A stretch of DNA of 46,638 nt from Alteribacillus iranensis (GTDB lineage Bacteria > Bacillota > Bacilli > Bacillales > Marinococcaceae): the NCBI RefSeq assembly GCF_900113025.1, contig NZ_FONT01000004.1, forward strand, positions 1 through 46,638, in the 5' to 3' direction. Numbering within the stretch: position 1 is the first letter of the stretch; each line of letters begins with the position of its first letter. Of the stretch, positions 1-7,473 are shown piece by piece. The notes below the pieces were generated by a model, which was given only the letters and a program-made list of their open reading frames with translations, had not been told where the DNA came from and searched no databases. Both the position numbers and the translations under genes were made by a program.

Positions 1-69
1 AGCTGTAAAGCGATTGCTCGCTTTGTTTCTTTTATAAAGAAATTAACAGACGCTTGACTTTCATTCAAT

Positions 70-141
70 TTTCAAAGGACAACCAGTCGGACTCTCTCGA
101 GCGACAAAAAACATTATATAACTTCCTAATATAAATGTCAA
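70..141 (-). promoter_or_regulatory. rRNA-operon-type promoter and boxA-like leader
   Basis: On the minus strand TTGACA (136-141) and TATAAT (113-118) are separated by exactly 17 bases. Seven bases after the -10 the transcript would begin GTCGC (from 105). Further on is GTCCTTTGAAAA (about 70-80), which resembles the boxA antitermination element of Bacillus rrn leaders. A 16S rRNA gene would lie beyond the left edge; that is inference. Confidence 0.75.
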
Positions 142-161
142 TACTTTTTAAAGGAAGTTTA

Positions 162-238
<77 letters not shown>

Positions 239-302
239 ATGTCATTAGTTTTCCCCATAAAAAAAGCACATAGCTTCCGTTATGAAATTTTATAAAATGA
301 AA

Positions 303-376
303 TGGAGCGGGTGATGGGAATCGAACCCACGACATCAGCTTGGAAGGCTGAGGTTTTACCACTAAACTACACCCGC
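303..376 (-). tRNA. tRNA-Gly (TCC)
   Basis: A 74-base cloverleaf starting GCGGGTG, anticodon TCC, with encoded CCA. It lies 64 bases before tRNA-Ile in the transcript and 5 bases after tRNA-Pro. Confidence 0.97.
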
Positions 377-381
377 ATAAA

Positions 382-458
382 TGGTCGGGAAGACAGGATT
401 CGAACCTGCGACCCCTTGGTCCCAAACCAAGTGCTCTGCCAAGCTGAGCTACTTCCCG
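382..458 (-). tRNA. tRNA-Pro (TGG)
   Basis: A 77-base cloverleaf starting CGGGAAG, anticodon TGG, encoded CCA. Only 4 bases separate it from tRNA-Arg, as expected for one polycistronic precursor. Confidence 0.97.
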
Positions 459-462
459 CGAA

Positions 463-539
<77 letters not shown>

Positions 540-546
540 ATATATT

Positions 547-633
<87 letters not shown>

Positions 634-677
634 GACTATTTCTTTTATAGTAGTTTCATTAACTTATATGGTATAAA

Positions 678-761
678 TGGTGCGGGTGAAGGGAGTCGAA
701 CCCCCACGTCAAAGACACTAGATCCTAAGTCTAGCGCGTCTGCCAATTCCGCCACACCCGC
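678..761 (-). tRNA. tRNA-Leu (TAG)
   Basis: An 84-base class II tRNA, acceptor GCGGGTG, anticodon TAG, encoded CCA. It lies 44 bases upstream of tRNA-Leu(GAG) in the transcript. Confidence 0.96.
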
Positions 762-768
762 ATGTTTA

Positions 769-843
769 TGGCTGGGCCAGCTGGATTCGAACCAGCGCAT
801 CACGGAGTCAAAGTCCGATGCCTTACCGCTTGGCTATGGCCCA
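769..843 (-). tRNA. tRNA-Gln (TTG)
   Basis: A 75-base cloverleaf, acceptor TGGGCCA, anticodon TTG, encoded CCA. A candidate internal promoter (878-906) lies just upstream, so it may head a second transcription unit. Confidence 0.96.
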
Positions 844-877
844 ATGTCTTGTTTTGATATGATTCAAGCTAACTTTC

Positions 878-906
878 ATTGTAAAGCTTGTCTCTCACAA
901 GATCAA
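878..906 (-). promoter_or_regulatory. candidate internal promoter before tRNA-Gln
   Basis: Minus strand TTGATC (901-906), a 17-base spacer, then TACAAT (878-883). A perfect 8-bp hairpin AATAGCGA/TCGCTATT (905-912 with 919-926) lies just upstream and could separate the two halves of the array. It lacks the GTCGC start seen at the main stable-RNA promoters, so it is a weaker call. Confidence 0.45.
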
Positions 907-942
907 TAGCGATTTTTATCGCTATTTATGTATTTGTAATAA

Positions 943-1018
943 TGGCGGGCCTGACGGGAATCGAACCCGCGATCTCCTGCGTGACAGGCAGGCATGTTAA
1001 CCGCTACACCACAGGCCC
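943..1018 (-). tRNA. tRNA-Asp (GTC)
   Basis: A 76-base cloverleaf, acceptor GGGCCTG, discriminator G, anticodon GTC, encoded CCA. It follows the tandem repeat block in the direction of transcription. Confidence 0.97.
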
Positions 1019-1034
1019 CTCTTGTAAAGAATAA

Positions 1035-1397
1035 GCTGCGAATCTCTTCGTCAACTTCTCTCGTTCAGTCAGGTCACGTACCGGTGTACGCTCCTTCCTT
1101 CTCTCTTTCGTTTCCTCGACCTTCTTGCTTCTTCTTTACAATCTGATCAAAGAAATAAATTCGCTGCGAATCTCTTCGTCAACTTCTATCGTTCAGTCAG
1201 GTCACGTACCGGTGTACGCTCCTTCCTTCTCTCTTTCGTTTCCTCGACCTTCTTGCTTCTTCTTTACAATCTGATCAAAGAAATAAATTCGCTGCGAATC
1301 TCTTCGTCAACTTCTATCGTTCAGTCAGGTCACGTACCGGTGTACGCTCCTTCCTTCTCTCTTTCGTTTCCTCGACCTTCTTGCTTCTTCTTTACAA
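1035..1397. repeat. tandem repeat, 128-bp unit, 2.8 copies
   Basis: Copies start at 1035, 1163 and 1291, each with GCTGCGAATCTCTTCGTCAA. The first two are full 128-bp units and the third stops after about 107 bases. They are near identical: one C/A difference follows CAACTTCT. Each copy holds a small hairpin CGTAC-CGGT-GTACG. The block separates tRNA-Val from tRNA-Asp and would be transcribed as part of the precursor. No reading frame is supported. Its function is unknown. Confidence 0.95.
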
Positions 1398-1430
1398 CTT
1401 CGTCAAGGGAACGATCTGCTTAATAATAAG

Positions 1431-1506
1431 TGGTGGAGGGTGACGGGATCGAACCGCCGACCCCCTGCTTGTAAGGCAGATGCTCTCCCAGCTGAGCTAA
1501 CCCTCC
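1431..1506 (-). tRNA. tRNA-Val (TAC)
   Basis: A 76-base cloverleaf, acceptor GGAGGGT, anticodon TAC, encoded CCA. It lies 5 bases after tRNA-Glu and immediately before the repeat block in the transcript. Confidence 0.97.
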
Positions 1507-1511
1507 GTTGT

Positions 1512-1586
1512 TGGTGACCCGTAGGGGATTCGAACCCCTGTTACCGCCGTGAAAGGGCGGTGTCTTAACCACTTGACCAACGGGCC
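1512..1586 (-). tRNA. tRNA-Glu (TTC)
   Basis: A 75-base cloverleaf starting GGCCCGT, anticodon TTC, encoded CCA. The acceptor pairs GGCCCGT with ACGGGTC, giving one G-T style mismatch. Confidence 0.96.
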
Positions 1587-1604
1587 TTATGTTCACTATC
1601 TGAA

Positions 1605-1695
1605 TGGCGGAGAAGGAGGGATTTGAACCCTCGCGCCGCTTACACGACCTACTCCCTTAGCAGGGGAGCCCCTTCAGCCACTTGGGTACTTCTCC
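1605..1695 (-). tRNA. tRNA-Ser (GCT)
   Basis: A 91-base class II tRNA with long variable arm, acceptor GGAGAAG, anticodon GCT, encoded CCA. Second gene of the array. Confidence 0.97.
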
Positions 1696-1699
1696 AATA

Positions 1700-1774
1700 T
1701 GGCTCCACAGGCAGGATTCGAACCTGCGACCGATCGGTTAACAGCCGATTGCTCTACCACTGAGCTACTGTGGA
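1700..1774 (-). tRNA. tRNA-Asn (GTT)
   Basis: A 75-base cloverleaf, acceptor TCCACAG, discriminator G, anticodon GTT, encoded CCA. It is the first tRNA of the array, 33 bases downstream of the predicted P2 start. Confidence 0.97.
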
Positions 1775-1814
1775 ATATGGTTTTAAGTAATCTTTTCTCT
1801 CAGCGACAATTTAT

Positions 1815-1843
1815 AGTGTATCAAATGCAACAACCATTGTCAA
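1815..1843 (-). promoter_or_regulatory. tRNA operon promoter P2
   Basis: Minus strand TTGACA (1838-1843), 17-base spacer, TACACT (1815-1820). Seven bases after the -10 comes GTCGC (from 1807), the same start context as the rRNA-type promoter at 113-141. Confidence 0.75.
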
Positions 1844-1911
1844 TCACTTTTTTATGTTTTTGTTTTTGTTTCCTCTTTTATGTGCTGGCTCTCTCTCGAG
1901 CGACTTTTATA

Positions 1912-1940
1912 ATTTAACACATGTATTAAATAATGGTCAA
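1912..1940 (-). promoter_or_regulatory. tRNA operon promoter P1
   Basis: Minus strand TTGACC (1935-1940), 17-base spacer, TTAAAT (1912-1917), then seven bases and GTCGCTCGAGAGAG. The same 14 bases follow the rRNA-type promoter. With P2 this gives tandem promoters about 97 bases apart, as is usual for stable RNA operons in Bacillus. Confidence 0.65.
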
Positions 1941-1945
1941 GGGTT

Positions 1946-2395
1946 TTATTCGTTTTTTTTCAAGCTGCCTCGACAGTAACCACAGACGTACTTCTTGGTA
2001 TCCATTCTACGGTAGCGTTTAAATTTTGCGCCACACTGTTTACATTCATAATAATGAACTTTTCTATTATGATTAGCATCCGGCAGCGTTTGACAGTGAC
2101 GCGCTCCTCCCACTTTCCGAAGAAGTGATTTAAATTCTCGATCTGAATGTTTATATCCTTTTCCTTCTCTATGTAAATGGTAATGACATAGCTCATGTTT
2201 AAGTATAGAGATTAATTCTTCTCTGCCAAAATGTTCGTAGTGTTTCGGATTCACCTCGATGGCATGAGAAGACAGCATATATCTTCCTCCCGTCGTCCTT
2301 AATCGATGGTTAAAGACAGCGTTATGTTCAAATGGTTTTGAAAACCATTTGTCAGAAAGCTCGCGGGTGAGCTCTGTTAATTCTTCATTTGTCAT
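1946..2395 (-). CDS. SprT-like zinc metalloprotease-fold protein (YdcK-like)
   Basis: A 149-residue SprT-family protein. The zinc-binding motif HELCH is at residues 67-71. A C-terminal zinc ribbon follows, with the Cys pairs CKQC and CGYC. SprT/Spartan relatives act on DNA-associated proteins, but the bacterial function is not settled. An upstream in-frame ATG at 2467 would add 24 residues. I chose the ATG at 2395 because AAAGGGTG lies about 9 bases before it and the family is about 150 residues long. The gene is divergent from cmpA and ends just before the tRNA promoters, the same neighbourhood as ydcK in B. subtilis. Confidence 0.85.
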   Translation of the reverse strand: MTNEELTELTRELSDKWFSKPFEHNAVFNHRLRTTGGRYMLSSHAIEVNPKHYEHFGREELISILKHELCHYHLHREGKGYKHSDREFKSLLRKVGGARHCQTLPDANHNRKVHYYECKQCGAKFKRYRRMDTKKYVCGYCRGSLKKNE

Positions 2396-2503
2396 TCTGT
2401 CATTCACCCTTTTTGGCAACTCAGACAAACCGTTCAACATATAATGTATGTAGCTGACTGTCTGCAAAGTTCTAATATACTATTTAGTAGGAGGTTGTGT
2501 TCC

Positions 2504-2650
2504 ATGCCCGGCTGGTTTATGAGACAACTTGAAAGGGCCTTCTTAGAAAAAAATCGCCAAGAAATCCGGGTACTAAATCAATGTTGGTTCGATTATCAGT
2601 ATAAACAAAGGGATAAGAATACTTCAAGGCAATATGTTAATCAGCGGTGA
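2504..2650 (+). CDS. cmpA: CmpA, spore coat morphogenesis checkpoint protein
   Basis: A 48-residue protein starting MPGWFMRQLERAFLEK and continuing with LNQCWF. I recognise this as CmpA, about 37 residues in B. subtilis, where it works with ClpXP to remove faulty SpoIVA during spore envelope assembly. The core pattern is MP-W, RAFLEK and LNQCW. The start ATG has a strong SD, TAGGAGG, about 8 bases upstream; longer in-frame starts have none. The C-terminal tail is about 10 residues longer than the B. subtilis form. The stop codon lies at the base of the loop of the hairpin at 2636-2668. Confidence 0.85.
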   Translation: MPGWFMRQLERAFLEKNRQEIRVLNQCWFDYQYKQRDKNTSRQYVNQR

Positions 2651-2668
2651 ATACTCCCGCTGATTAAC
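2636..2668. terminator. perfect 12-bp hairpin between cmpA and tex
   Basis: GTTAATCAGCGG (2636-2647) pairs perfectly with CCGCTGATTAAC (2657-2668) around a 9-base loop that contains the cmpA stop. It sits between the convergent cmpA and tex ends. Neither side has a strong T-run, so it is either a weak bidirectional terminator or an mRNA 3'-end stabiliser. Confidence 0.5.
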
Positions 2669-2682
2669 CACTTCTTACCATA

Positions 2683-4872
2683 TCAACTCTTTTGTCTTTC
2701 TGGCTCCACCATTGTAAGGGAAATACGTCCTTTCTCCACGCTTACTTCTTCTACCCAGACTGTCACGATATCTCCTACTGATACTACTTCCATTGGGTGT
2801 TTAATATAGCGGGTGGCGAGCTTTGATACGTGGACGAGACCATCCTGCTTCACCCCTATATCTACAAAGGCTCCAAAATCGACTACATTTCGGACCGTAC
2901 CTTGAAGCTCCATTCCTCTCTCTAAGTCCTCCATCGCCACTACACCCTTTTTAAGTAAAGGAAGGGGTAGTTCATCCCGCGGATCTCTATTTGGTTTCTT
3001 TAAATCTTCAACGATGTCGGTTAGAGTGAGGCTCCCAACGCCTAATTGCTGTGCAGTCTGTTCTATATTAAGGTTATCCAATTTTTCCTTTATGTGAGGT
3101 GTGCCTGCCTCTGCTGCCTCTGCCCCTATCCATGAAAGCAACTGATATGCTGTGTTATAGCTTTCAGGGTGAATCGCCGTTCGATCTAACGGTTCTTCCC
3201 CTCCTTGAATTCTTAGAAAACCAACTGCTTGTTCGTATGTTTTCGAGCCTAGCCTAGGTACATCTTGCAATTCCTTACGATTTCGATAGGCTCCGTTTTC
3301 ATTTCTTGTGCGAACTATGTTGTTTGCAACTGATTTAGAAAGACCAGAAACATATTGTAACAAACTGGATGAAGCACTATTTACATCAACTCCTACTTGG
3401 TTAACGGCAGTTTCTACCACGAACTTCAACGACTCATTTAACTTTGCTTGTGATACATCATGCTGATATTGTCCGACTCCGACTGATTTAGGATCAATTT
3501 TTACGAGCTCTGCCAGTGGGTCTTGAAAACGCCGTGCAATAGAAGCTGCACTGCGCTCTTCTACTTCTAAATCAGGAAATTCTTCACGCCCTAGCGGAGA
3601 AGCAGAATACACACTTGCCCCGGCTTCATTCACGATCAAGTAGGACACATCGCGCTCGAGTTCAGGAATAACGTCCGCTATGAAACTCTCTGTCTCTCTT
3701 GATGCCGTCCCGTTACCAATAACGATAATGTCTACATTGTACATTGCTACCGTGTCTTTCACTAACTTAGTGGATTTATCCACTTCATTTCTAGGCGGGA
3801 CAGGATACATCACATTAATGTGAAGTAATTTGCCTGCCTCGTCTACAACAGCCATTTTACAACCGGTTCGGTAAGCTGGGTCTAACCCTAACACTATTTT
3901 CCCCCTGACCGGAGGTTGAAGAAGAAGGTTTTTAAGGTTTTCTGAAAAAATAGTAATGGCCTGCGCTTCTGCTTTTTCCGTTAATTCTTTACGTAGTTCC
4001 CTCTCCACAGCCGGCGCAATCAATCTTTTATACCCATCTTCATAGGCTGATTTCAAGAATGGCACAGATGGCGACTCGTACCTTTCAATAATCTGCTTCT
4101 CTAAGAAGGAATGTATTTTGTCCTCCTTGGTTTCGATGCTGATTTTTAATACATTTTCTTTTTCACCGCGGTTCATTGCAAGTACACGATGAGACGGTAT
4201 TTGCCGCAGAGCTTCCTCGTACTCATAGTACATTTCATATACTTGTTGCGGGTCTTCCGCATCCTTCTTGGCCATAGAAGTGATTGCTCCCGACTGATAG
4301 GTCATCGTCCGAATGTTTTGGCGAATGGTGGGTTCATCTGCAATCTGTTCTGCAATAATATCTAGAGCCCCTTGAATAGCATCATCTTCAGAAGCCACTT
4401 CTTGGTCTTCATTAATATATTTCTTGGCTTCTGCCCCTATGTTTGCCTCAATCGGCTGCGAGAAAATAAATTCAGCCAGCGGTTCCAACCCTTTTTCCTT
4501 CGCTTTTGTAGCTCTCGTTCTGCGTTTTTGCCTGTATGGCCGGTACAGATCTTCTACTTCCTGCAATTTAGTCGCATTCTTAATGGAAACAGATAATTCT
4601 TTCGTTAACTTCCCCTGCTCTTCAATTAATCGAAAAACTTCTTGTTTCCGCTGATTAAGTTGTTTACCGTATTCATAGGCCTCTTGTACTGTGCGGATTT
4701 GGACTTCATCGGCCCCTCCGCTATTTTCCTTTCGGTAGCGAGCAATAAAAGGGACCGTATTGCCATCTTCCAACATTTCAATAATGTTTTTGACGTGATT
4801 TTTCCCTACGTTGCTCTCTTTGGAAATCTTAGATATTAAGGTGTGATCTGATTGAATTTCCAGCGTGTCCAT
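2683..4872 (-). CDS. tex: Tex-family RNA-binding transcription accessory protein
   Basis: A 729-residue protein of normal Tex length. Visible in order are the N-terminal helical Tex domain (IPFIARYRKE near residue 38), a YqgF/RNase H-like core (GLDPAYRTGCKMAVVDEAG), the helix-hairpin-helix region with VNSASSSLLQYVSGLS and VPRLGSKTYEQAVGFLRI, and a C-terminal S1 RNA-binding domain (residues ~655-725; FGAFVDIGVKQDGLVHVS). Tex binds nucleic acid and influences transcription; its exact role in Bacillus is unclear. The ATG has AAGGAGCG upstream. In B. subtilis the orthologue ydcI also lies downstream of sigB-rsbX. Confidence 0.95.
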   Translation of the reverse strand: MDTLEIQSDHTLISKISKESNVGKNHVKNIIEMLEDGNTVPFIARYRKENSGGADEVQIRTVQEAYEYGKQLNQRKQEVFRLIEEQGKLTKELSVSIKNATKLQEVEDLYRPYRQKRRTRATKAKEKGLEPLAEFIFSQPIEANIGAEAKKYINEDQEVASEDDAIQGALDIIAEQIADEPTIRQNIRTMTYQSGAITSMAKKDAEDPQQVYEMYYEYEEALRQIPSHRVLAMNRGEKENVLKISIETKEDKIHSFLEKQIIERYESPSVPFLKSAYEDGYKRLIAPAVERELRKELTEKAEAQAITIFSENLKNLLLQPPVRGKIVLGLDPAYRTGCKMAVVDEAGKLLHINVMYPVPPRNEVDKSTKLVKDTVAMYNVDIIVIGNGTASRETESFIADVIPELERDVSYLIVNEAGASVYSASPLGREEFPDLEVEERSAASIARRFQDPLAELVKIDPKSVGVGQYQHDVSQAKLNESLKFVVETAVNQVGVDVNSASSSLLQYVSGLSKSVANNIVRTRNENGAYRNRKELQDVPRLGSKTYEQAVGFLRIQGGEEPLDRTAIHPESYNTAYQLLSWIGAEAAEAGTPHIKEKLDNLNIEQTAQQLGVGSLTLTDIVEDLKKPNRDPRDELPLPLLKKGVVAMEDLERGMELQGTVRNVVDFGAFVDIGVKQDGLVHVSKLATRYIKHPMEVVSVGDIVTVWVEEVSVEKGRISLTMVEPERQKS

Positions 4873-4918
4873 TGTCTTTCGCTCCTTCTTCTCTCAATAT
4901 GTCAATTTTATTCTACAA

Positions 4919-5080
4919 CTATACCATGTTCCCTTCTTCTCCATTTTTATCCTTTTCCTCGACGACCAACGATAACTTGTACCTGCCAAATCTCATTTCA
5001 ATAAACCTTTGTTTTACCCCTCCGTCGTTGTTCGCCATCTCAGGCTTGAGAAAAACATTTCTTCTGTTTTTAGGTGTCAC
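4919..5080 (-). CDS. possible 53-residue small protein
   Basis: An open frame between rsbX and tex on the same strand. It starts at a GTG directly after an in-frame stop and includes the stretches NVFLKPEMANNDGG and RFGRYKLSLVVEEKDKNG, which look protein-like. The SD is weak and no promoter is evident between it and the rsbX terminator. I do not recognise a family. It could be a genuine small stress-locus gene or a chance frame. Confidence 0.3.
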   Translation of the reverse strand: MTPKNRRNVFLKPEMANNDGGVKQRFIEMRFGRYKLSLVVEEKDKNGEEGNMV

Positions 5081-5108
5081 TCAAACCTAGAAATTTTTCG
5101 TCCCTTCA

Positions 5109-5134
5109 AAAGAAAAAAGAGCCACACGGGCTCT
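5109..5134 (-). terminator. terminator of the sigB operon
   Basis: Minus strand AGAGCC, a short loop, GGCTCT, then TTTTTTCTTTT, starting directly after the rsbX stop codon. Confidence 0.85.
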
Positions 5135-5734
5135 CTATGTTACTTGTCCTATTAAAACTGTTACATCATCATCTTGTTTCGCGTGCTTTTCTAATTGTTT
5201 GATCGAGGTATGCGGAGATATGATGCGGTTCATCCATTGTTGATCTGAACGCGGTATCTGAATGCCATCAGAATGCATAACAAAATGAAAGCCTGACTGG
5301 AAGGGATAGTATTCCATTCTGTATTTATACTTGCGGCCCGATAGGTAGCCTGTGGTAGGAATAGGGCGCTTCATCTCTTCTCCTGGCGGAAACAAATAAG
5401 TAGCTATATTTCCCACATTCCCGTATGCAAGAGTATTTGAATCAAAGTATGCTTTTAATATTGTAATGACTACCCCACGCTCTTCTGCTAGAGCTTTATT
5501 GCATGCTTCCAGCATCACAGGCACACTTTCATCCTGATTCTTTTTCACAGCTTCCATGGCGAGTTCAGAAGACCTGGCGGCATTCTCCCCGCTTCCCAGG
5601 CCATCTGCCAGAGCGCACAAAAAATAGCTATCGGTTTCAATAGTAATGTACCCGTCACCACACCAGCTGCTTCCGTTTTTGCCTTGTTGGTAAACAGCAA
5701 CGGCCACGTTAGCATGCGTTTTAGTTTCAATCAT
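5135..5734 (-). CDS. rsbX: RsbX, PP2C-type stressosome phosphatase
   Basis: A 199-residue PP2C/SpoIIE-type serine phosphatase. ALADGLGSGENA (residues ~41-52) holds the metal-binding DG, MHSDGI is near residue 153, and DDDVTVLIG is near the C-terminus. In Bacillus RsbX dephosphorylates RsbS and RsbR, which resets the stressosome after RsbT has been released. It is the last gene of the operon, one base-frame step after sigB, and is followed directly by a terminator, as in B. subtilis. Confidence 0.95.
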   Translation of the reverse strand: MIETKTHANVAVAVYQQGKNGSSWCGDGYITIETDSYFLCALADGLGSGENAARSSELAMEAVKKNQDESVPVMLEACNKALAEERGVVITILKAYFDSNTLAYGNVGNIATYLFPPGEEMKRPIPTTGYLSGRKYKYRMEYYPFQSGFHFVMHSDGIQIPRSDQQWMNRIISPHTSIKQLEKHAKQDDDVTVLIGQVT

Positions 5735-6532
5735 TTATAAACACTCCGATGGCTCTATCCTAATCGATTCACGTAGCTTCTGCAGGGCACGGCGCTGTAG
5801 ACGAGACACGTGCATCTGTGAAATCCCAAGTTTTTCTCCGGTTTCTTTTTGGCTTAAATTCTCAAAATAGGTGAATTGTAATATTTCCTTTTCTCGGTCA
5901 GTCAATACAGAAAATGCTTTCTCCAACAGTAGGTGTTGATCTGTTTTTTCATAGCCTTCTTCCGTAGACCCCACTAAGTCTAGCAGGGTAACAGCACTGC
6001 CTTCTTGGTCAGCTTCGATAGAGCGATCCACAGAAAGGGCTTGATAGCTTTTCCCCATTTCCATCGTCTCTAACACTTCTTCTTCACTGACTTCTAAGTG
6101 TTCAGCTATCTCTTCCACTTGCGGGGAGCGCTGCAGTTCATTTGTTAGATCTTCTACTGCCTTCTTTATTCGAGGTCCCAGTTCTTTTATCCTTCTAGGA
6201 ACGTGAACACTCCACGTTTTATCTCGAATAAATCTTTTAATTTCCCCAACGATGGTCGGGACAGCAAATGACTCGAAGCTTCGGTTAAACGAGTCATCAA
6301 ACCTTCTTAAAGCCGCCAACAGACCTATCATCCCTACCTGATATAAATCATCATCATGGTCTTGACCACGGGAGAATTTACGCGCAAGTGACTGAACGAG
6401 CGGTTCATAATGCTGAACTAGCTTCGTTTGAATTTCTTCAGTAGGGTCTTCTTGAAATTCGTATATCCAATCATACACTTTCCCGTCATCACTGTTTTTG
6501 CGCGTTTGTTGATGCTGAGATTTCATCGACAT
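5735..6532 (-). CDS. sigB: RNA polymerase sigma factor SigB
   Basis: A 265-residue group 3 sigma factor. Region 2 includes DDDLYQVGMIGLLAALRRFD, followed by SFAVPTIVGEIKRFIRD. Region 3 and the region 4 helix-turn-helix (LSQKETGEKLGISQMHVSRL) are complete. It directs the general stress regulon and is held by RsbW. I placed the start at the ATG at 6532 because GAGGTGG precedes it by about 7 bases; the in-frame ATG at 6547 lies within that SD. The gene overlaps the 3' end of rsbW by 44 bases, which suggests translational coupling. Confidence 0.97.
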   Translation of the reverse strand: MSMKSQHQQTRKNSDDGKVYDWIYEFQEDPTEEIQTKLVQHYEPLVQSLARKFSRGQDHDDDLYQVGMIGLLAALRRFDDSFNRSFESFAVPTIVGEIKRFIRDKTWSVHVPRRIKELGPRIKKAVEDLTNELQRSPQVEEIAEHLEVSEEEVLETMEMGKSYQALSVDRSIEADQEGSAVTLLDLVGSTEEGYEKTDQHLLLEKAFSVLTDREKEILQFTYFENLSQKETGEKLGISQMHVSRLQRRALQKLRESIRIEPSECL

Positions 6533-6980
6533 GATGTTCCACCTCATCTCTTTTCAGGAACTTCGTCATTACAATCGCAACACCGGCTTCCCCGTTAATC
6601 TCCACGTGATCCATTAAAGAATCAATAAGAAAGAGTCCGAGCCCCCCTTCTTTCAGCTCCTCTACCGGTTTTGTTCCATCAATGGGGCCAAGCTTTCTTT
6701 TCACGTCACTTAAGTTAAAGCTTTGGCCTTTATCAGATACTACAATCTCAATTTTGTCTTTATACACATTGCAACCAATCCCTATCATGCCACCTTCTTG
6801 ATAGGCATGGTTTACAACATTGGTACAAGCTTCCGCGACCGCAATTTTGAGATCTTCTATATCATCGTAAGAGTAGCCCACCCGGTTCGCTATCCCGGAT
6901 ACAGCCAACCTTACGACCCCCACGTATTCTGCTTTGGCCGGCACTTTCATTTCAATGTAGTCCAGGGCTTCGTTTCCCAT
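6489..6980 (-). CDS. rsbW: RsbW, anti-sigma-B factor and serine kinase
   Basis: A 163-residue GHKL-fold protein. The N-box is EACTNVVNHAY (residues 50-60), G1 is SDKGQSF (82-88) and G2 is EGGLGLFLI (111-119). RsbW binds SigB when ATP is plentiful and phosphorylates RsbV. The start codon overlaps the last base of rsbV, and the end overlaps sigB, giving a tightly coupled rsbV-rsbW-sigB block. Confidence 0.97.
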   Translation of the reverse strand: MGNEALDYIEMKVPAKAEYVGVVRLAVSGIANRVGYSYDDIEDLKIAVAEACTNVVNHAYQEGGMIGIGCNVYKDKIEIVVSDKGQSFNLSDVKRKLGPIDGTKPVEELKEGGLGLFLIDSLMDHVEINGEAGVAIVMTKFLKRDEVEHHVDEISASTNAQKQ

Positions 6981-7312
6981 TACTTGGCTTCCTCCCTTTT
7001 CTCATTGTCGATGTTGATCACTTCATCTAACCCGGTTATAGAGAATAATCTTTTTACCCGGCTGTTTAAGCCAGTCAGTTCAATCGTACTGTTATGGCTC
7101 TTAGCCGACTTGAGAGCTCCAATGAAGATACCAAGACCCGTACTATCAATATAATCGACACCTTTTAGATCTACTAATATCTTGTCACCCTCGTTTTCAG
7201 TCATGGGGAGAAGCTCTTCTTTTAACTGTGGTGCTGTATATGCGTCAATTTCTCCACCAACGTACAGAATGGAAAAATCTTTTTTATTTTCTTTACGAAT
7301 ATCGAGATCCAT
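6980..7312 (-). CDS. rsbV: RsbV, anti-anti-sigma-B factor
   Basis: A 110-residue STAS-domain protein. The phosphorylated serine is Ser57 in YIDSTGLGIFIGA, matching Ser56 of B. subtilis RsbV. Unphosphorylated RsbV binds RsbW and frees SigB. The start at 7312 has AAGGGGG upstream; the in-frame ATG at 7375 would add 21 residues and has no SD. It is the first gene of the SigB-dependent transcript from the promoter at 7448-7473. Confidence 0.97.
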   Translation of the reverse strand: MDLDIRKENKKDFSILYVGGEIDAYTAPQLKEELLPMTENEGDKILVDLKGVDYIDSTGLGIFIGALKSAKSHNSTIELTGLNSRVKRLFSITGLDEVINIDNEKREEAK

Positions 7313-7370
7313 CTTTATGTCCCCCTTATGAGTTTTGGGATTGTACATGTATTCCAGCCTAACATGAAAG

Positions 7371-7416
7371 TGCAAAAAAGCGGCCTGCCATTTTCAACTG
7401 CCAACAGGCTCGCTTT
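7371..7416 (-). terminator. terminator-like hairpin in the rsbV leader
   Basis: Minus strand AAAGCG-A-GCCTG pairs with CAGGC-CGCTTT (one bulged base), followed by T residues. It lies after rsbU and also after the SigB promoter, so transcripts from both sources meet it before rsbV. It may attenuate rsbV-W-sigB-X expression. Confidence 0.65.
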
Positions 7417-7447
7417 AACTTACCCTTTTTTATGTCTCGTACCGAAT

Positions 7448-7473
7448 TTTCCCGAATCGAGAGAAGGTTAAAC
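7448..7473 (-). promoter_or_regulatory. SigB-dependent promoter of rsbV-rsbW-sigB-rsbX
   Basis: Minus strand GTTTAA (7468-7473), a 14-base spacer, and GGGAAA (7448-7453). This fits the SigB consensus GTTTAA-N12-15-GGGWAW. The -35 contains the rsbU stop codon. The location equals the autoregulatory promoter in B. subtilis. Confidence 0.85.

Noticed and set aside
1035-1397. CRISPR array
   Set aside because: Repeats are contiguous 128-bp units with no variable spacers between short repeats, and no cas genes are present.
1699-1917. Plus-strand open frame of 72 codons over tRNA-Asn and its promoters
   Set aside because: It is antisense to tRNA-Asn and the stable-RNA promoters, with no ribosome-binding site.
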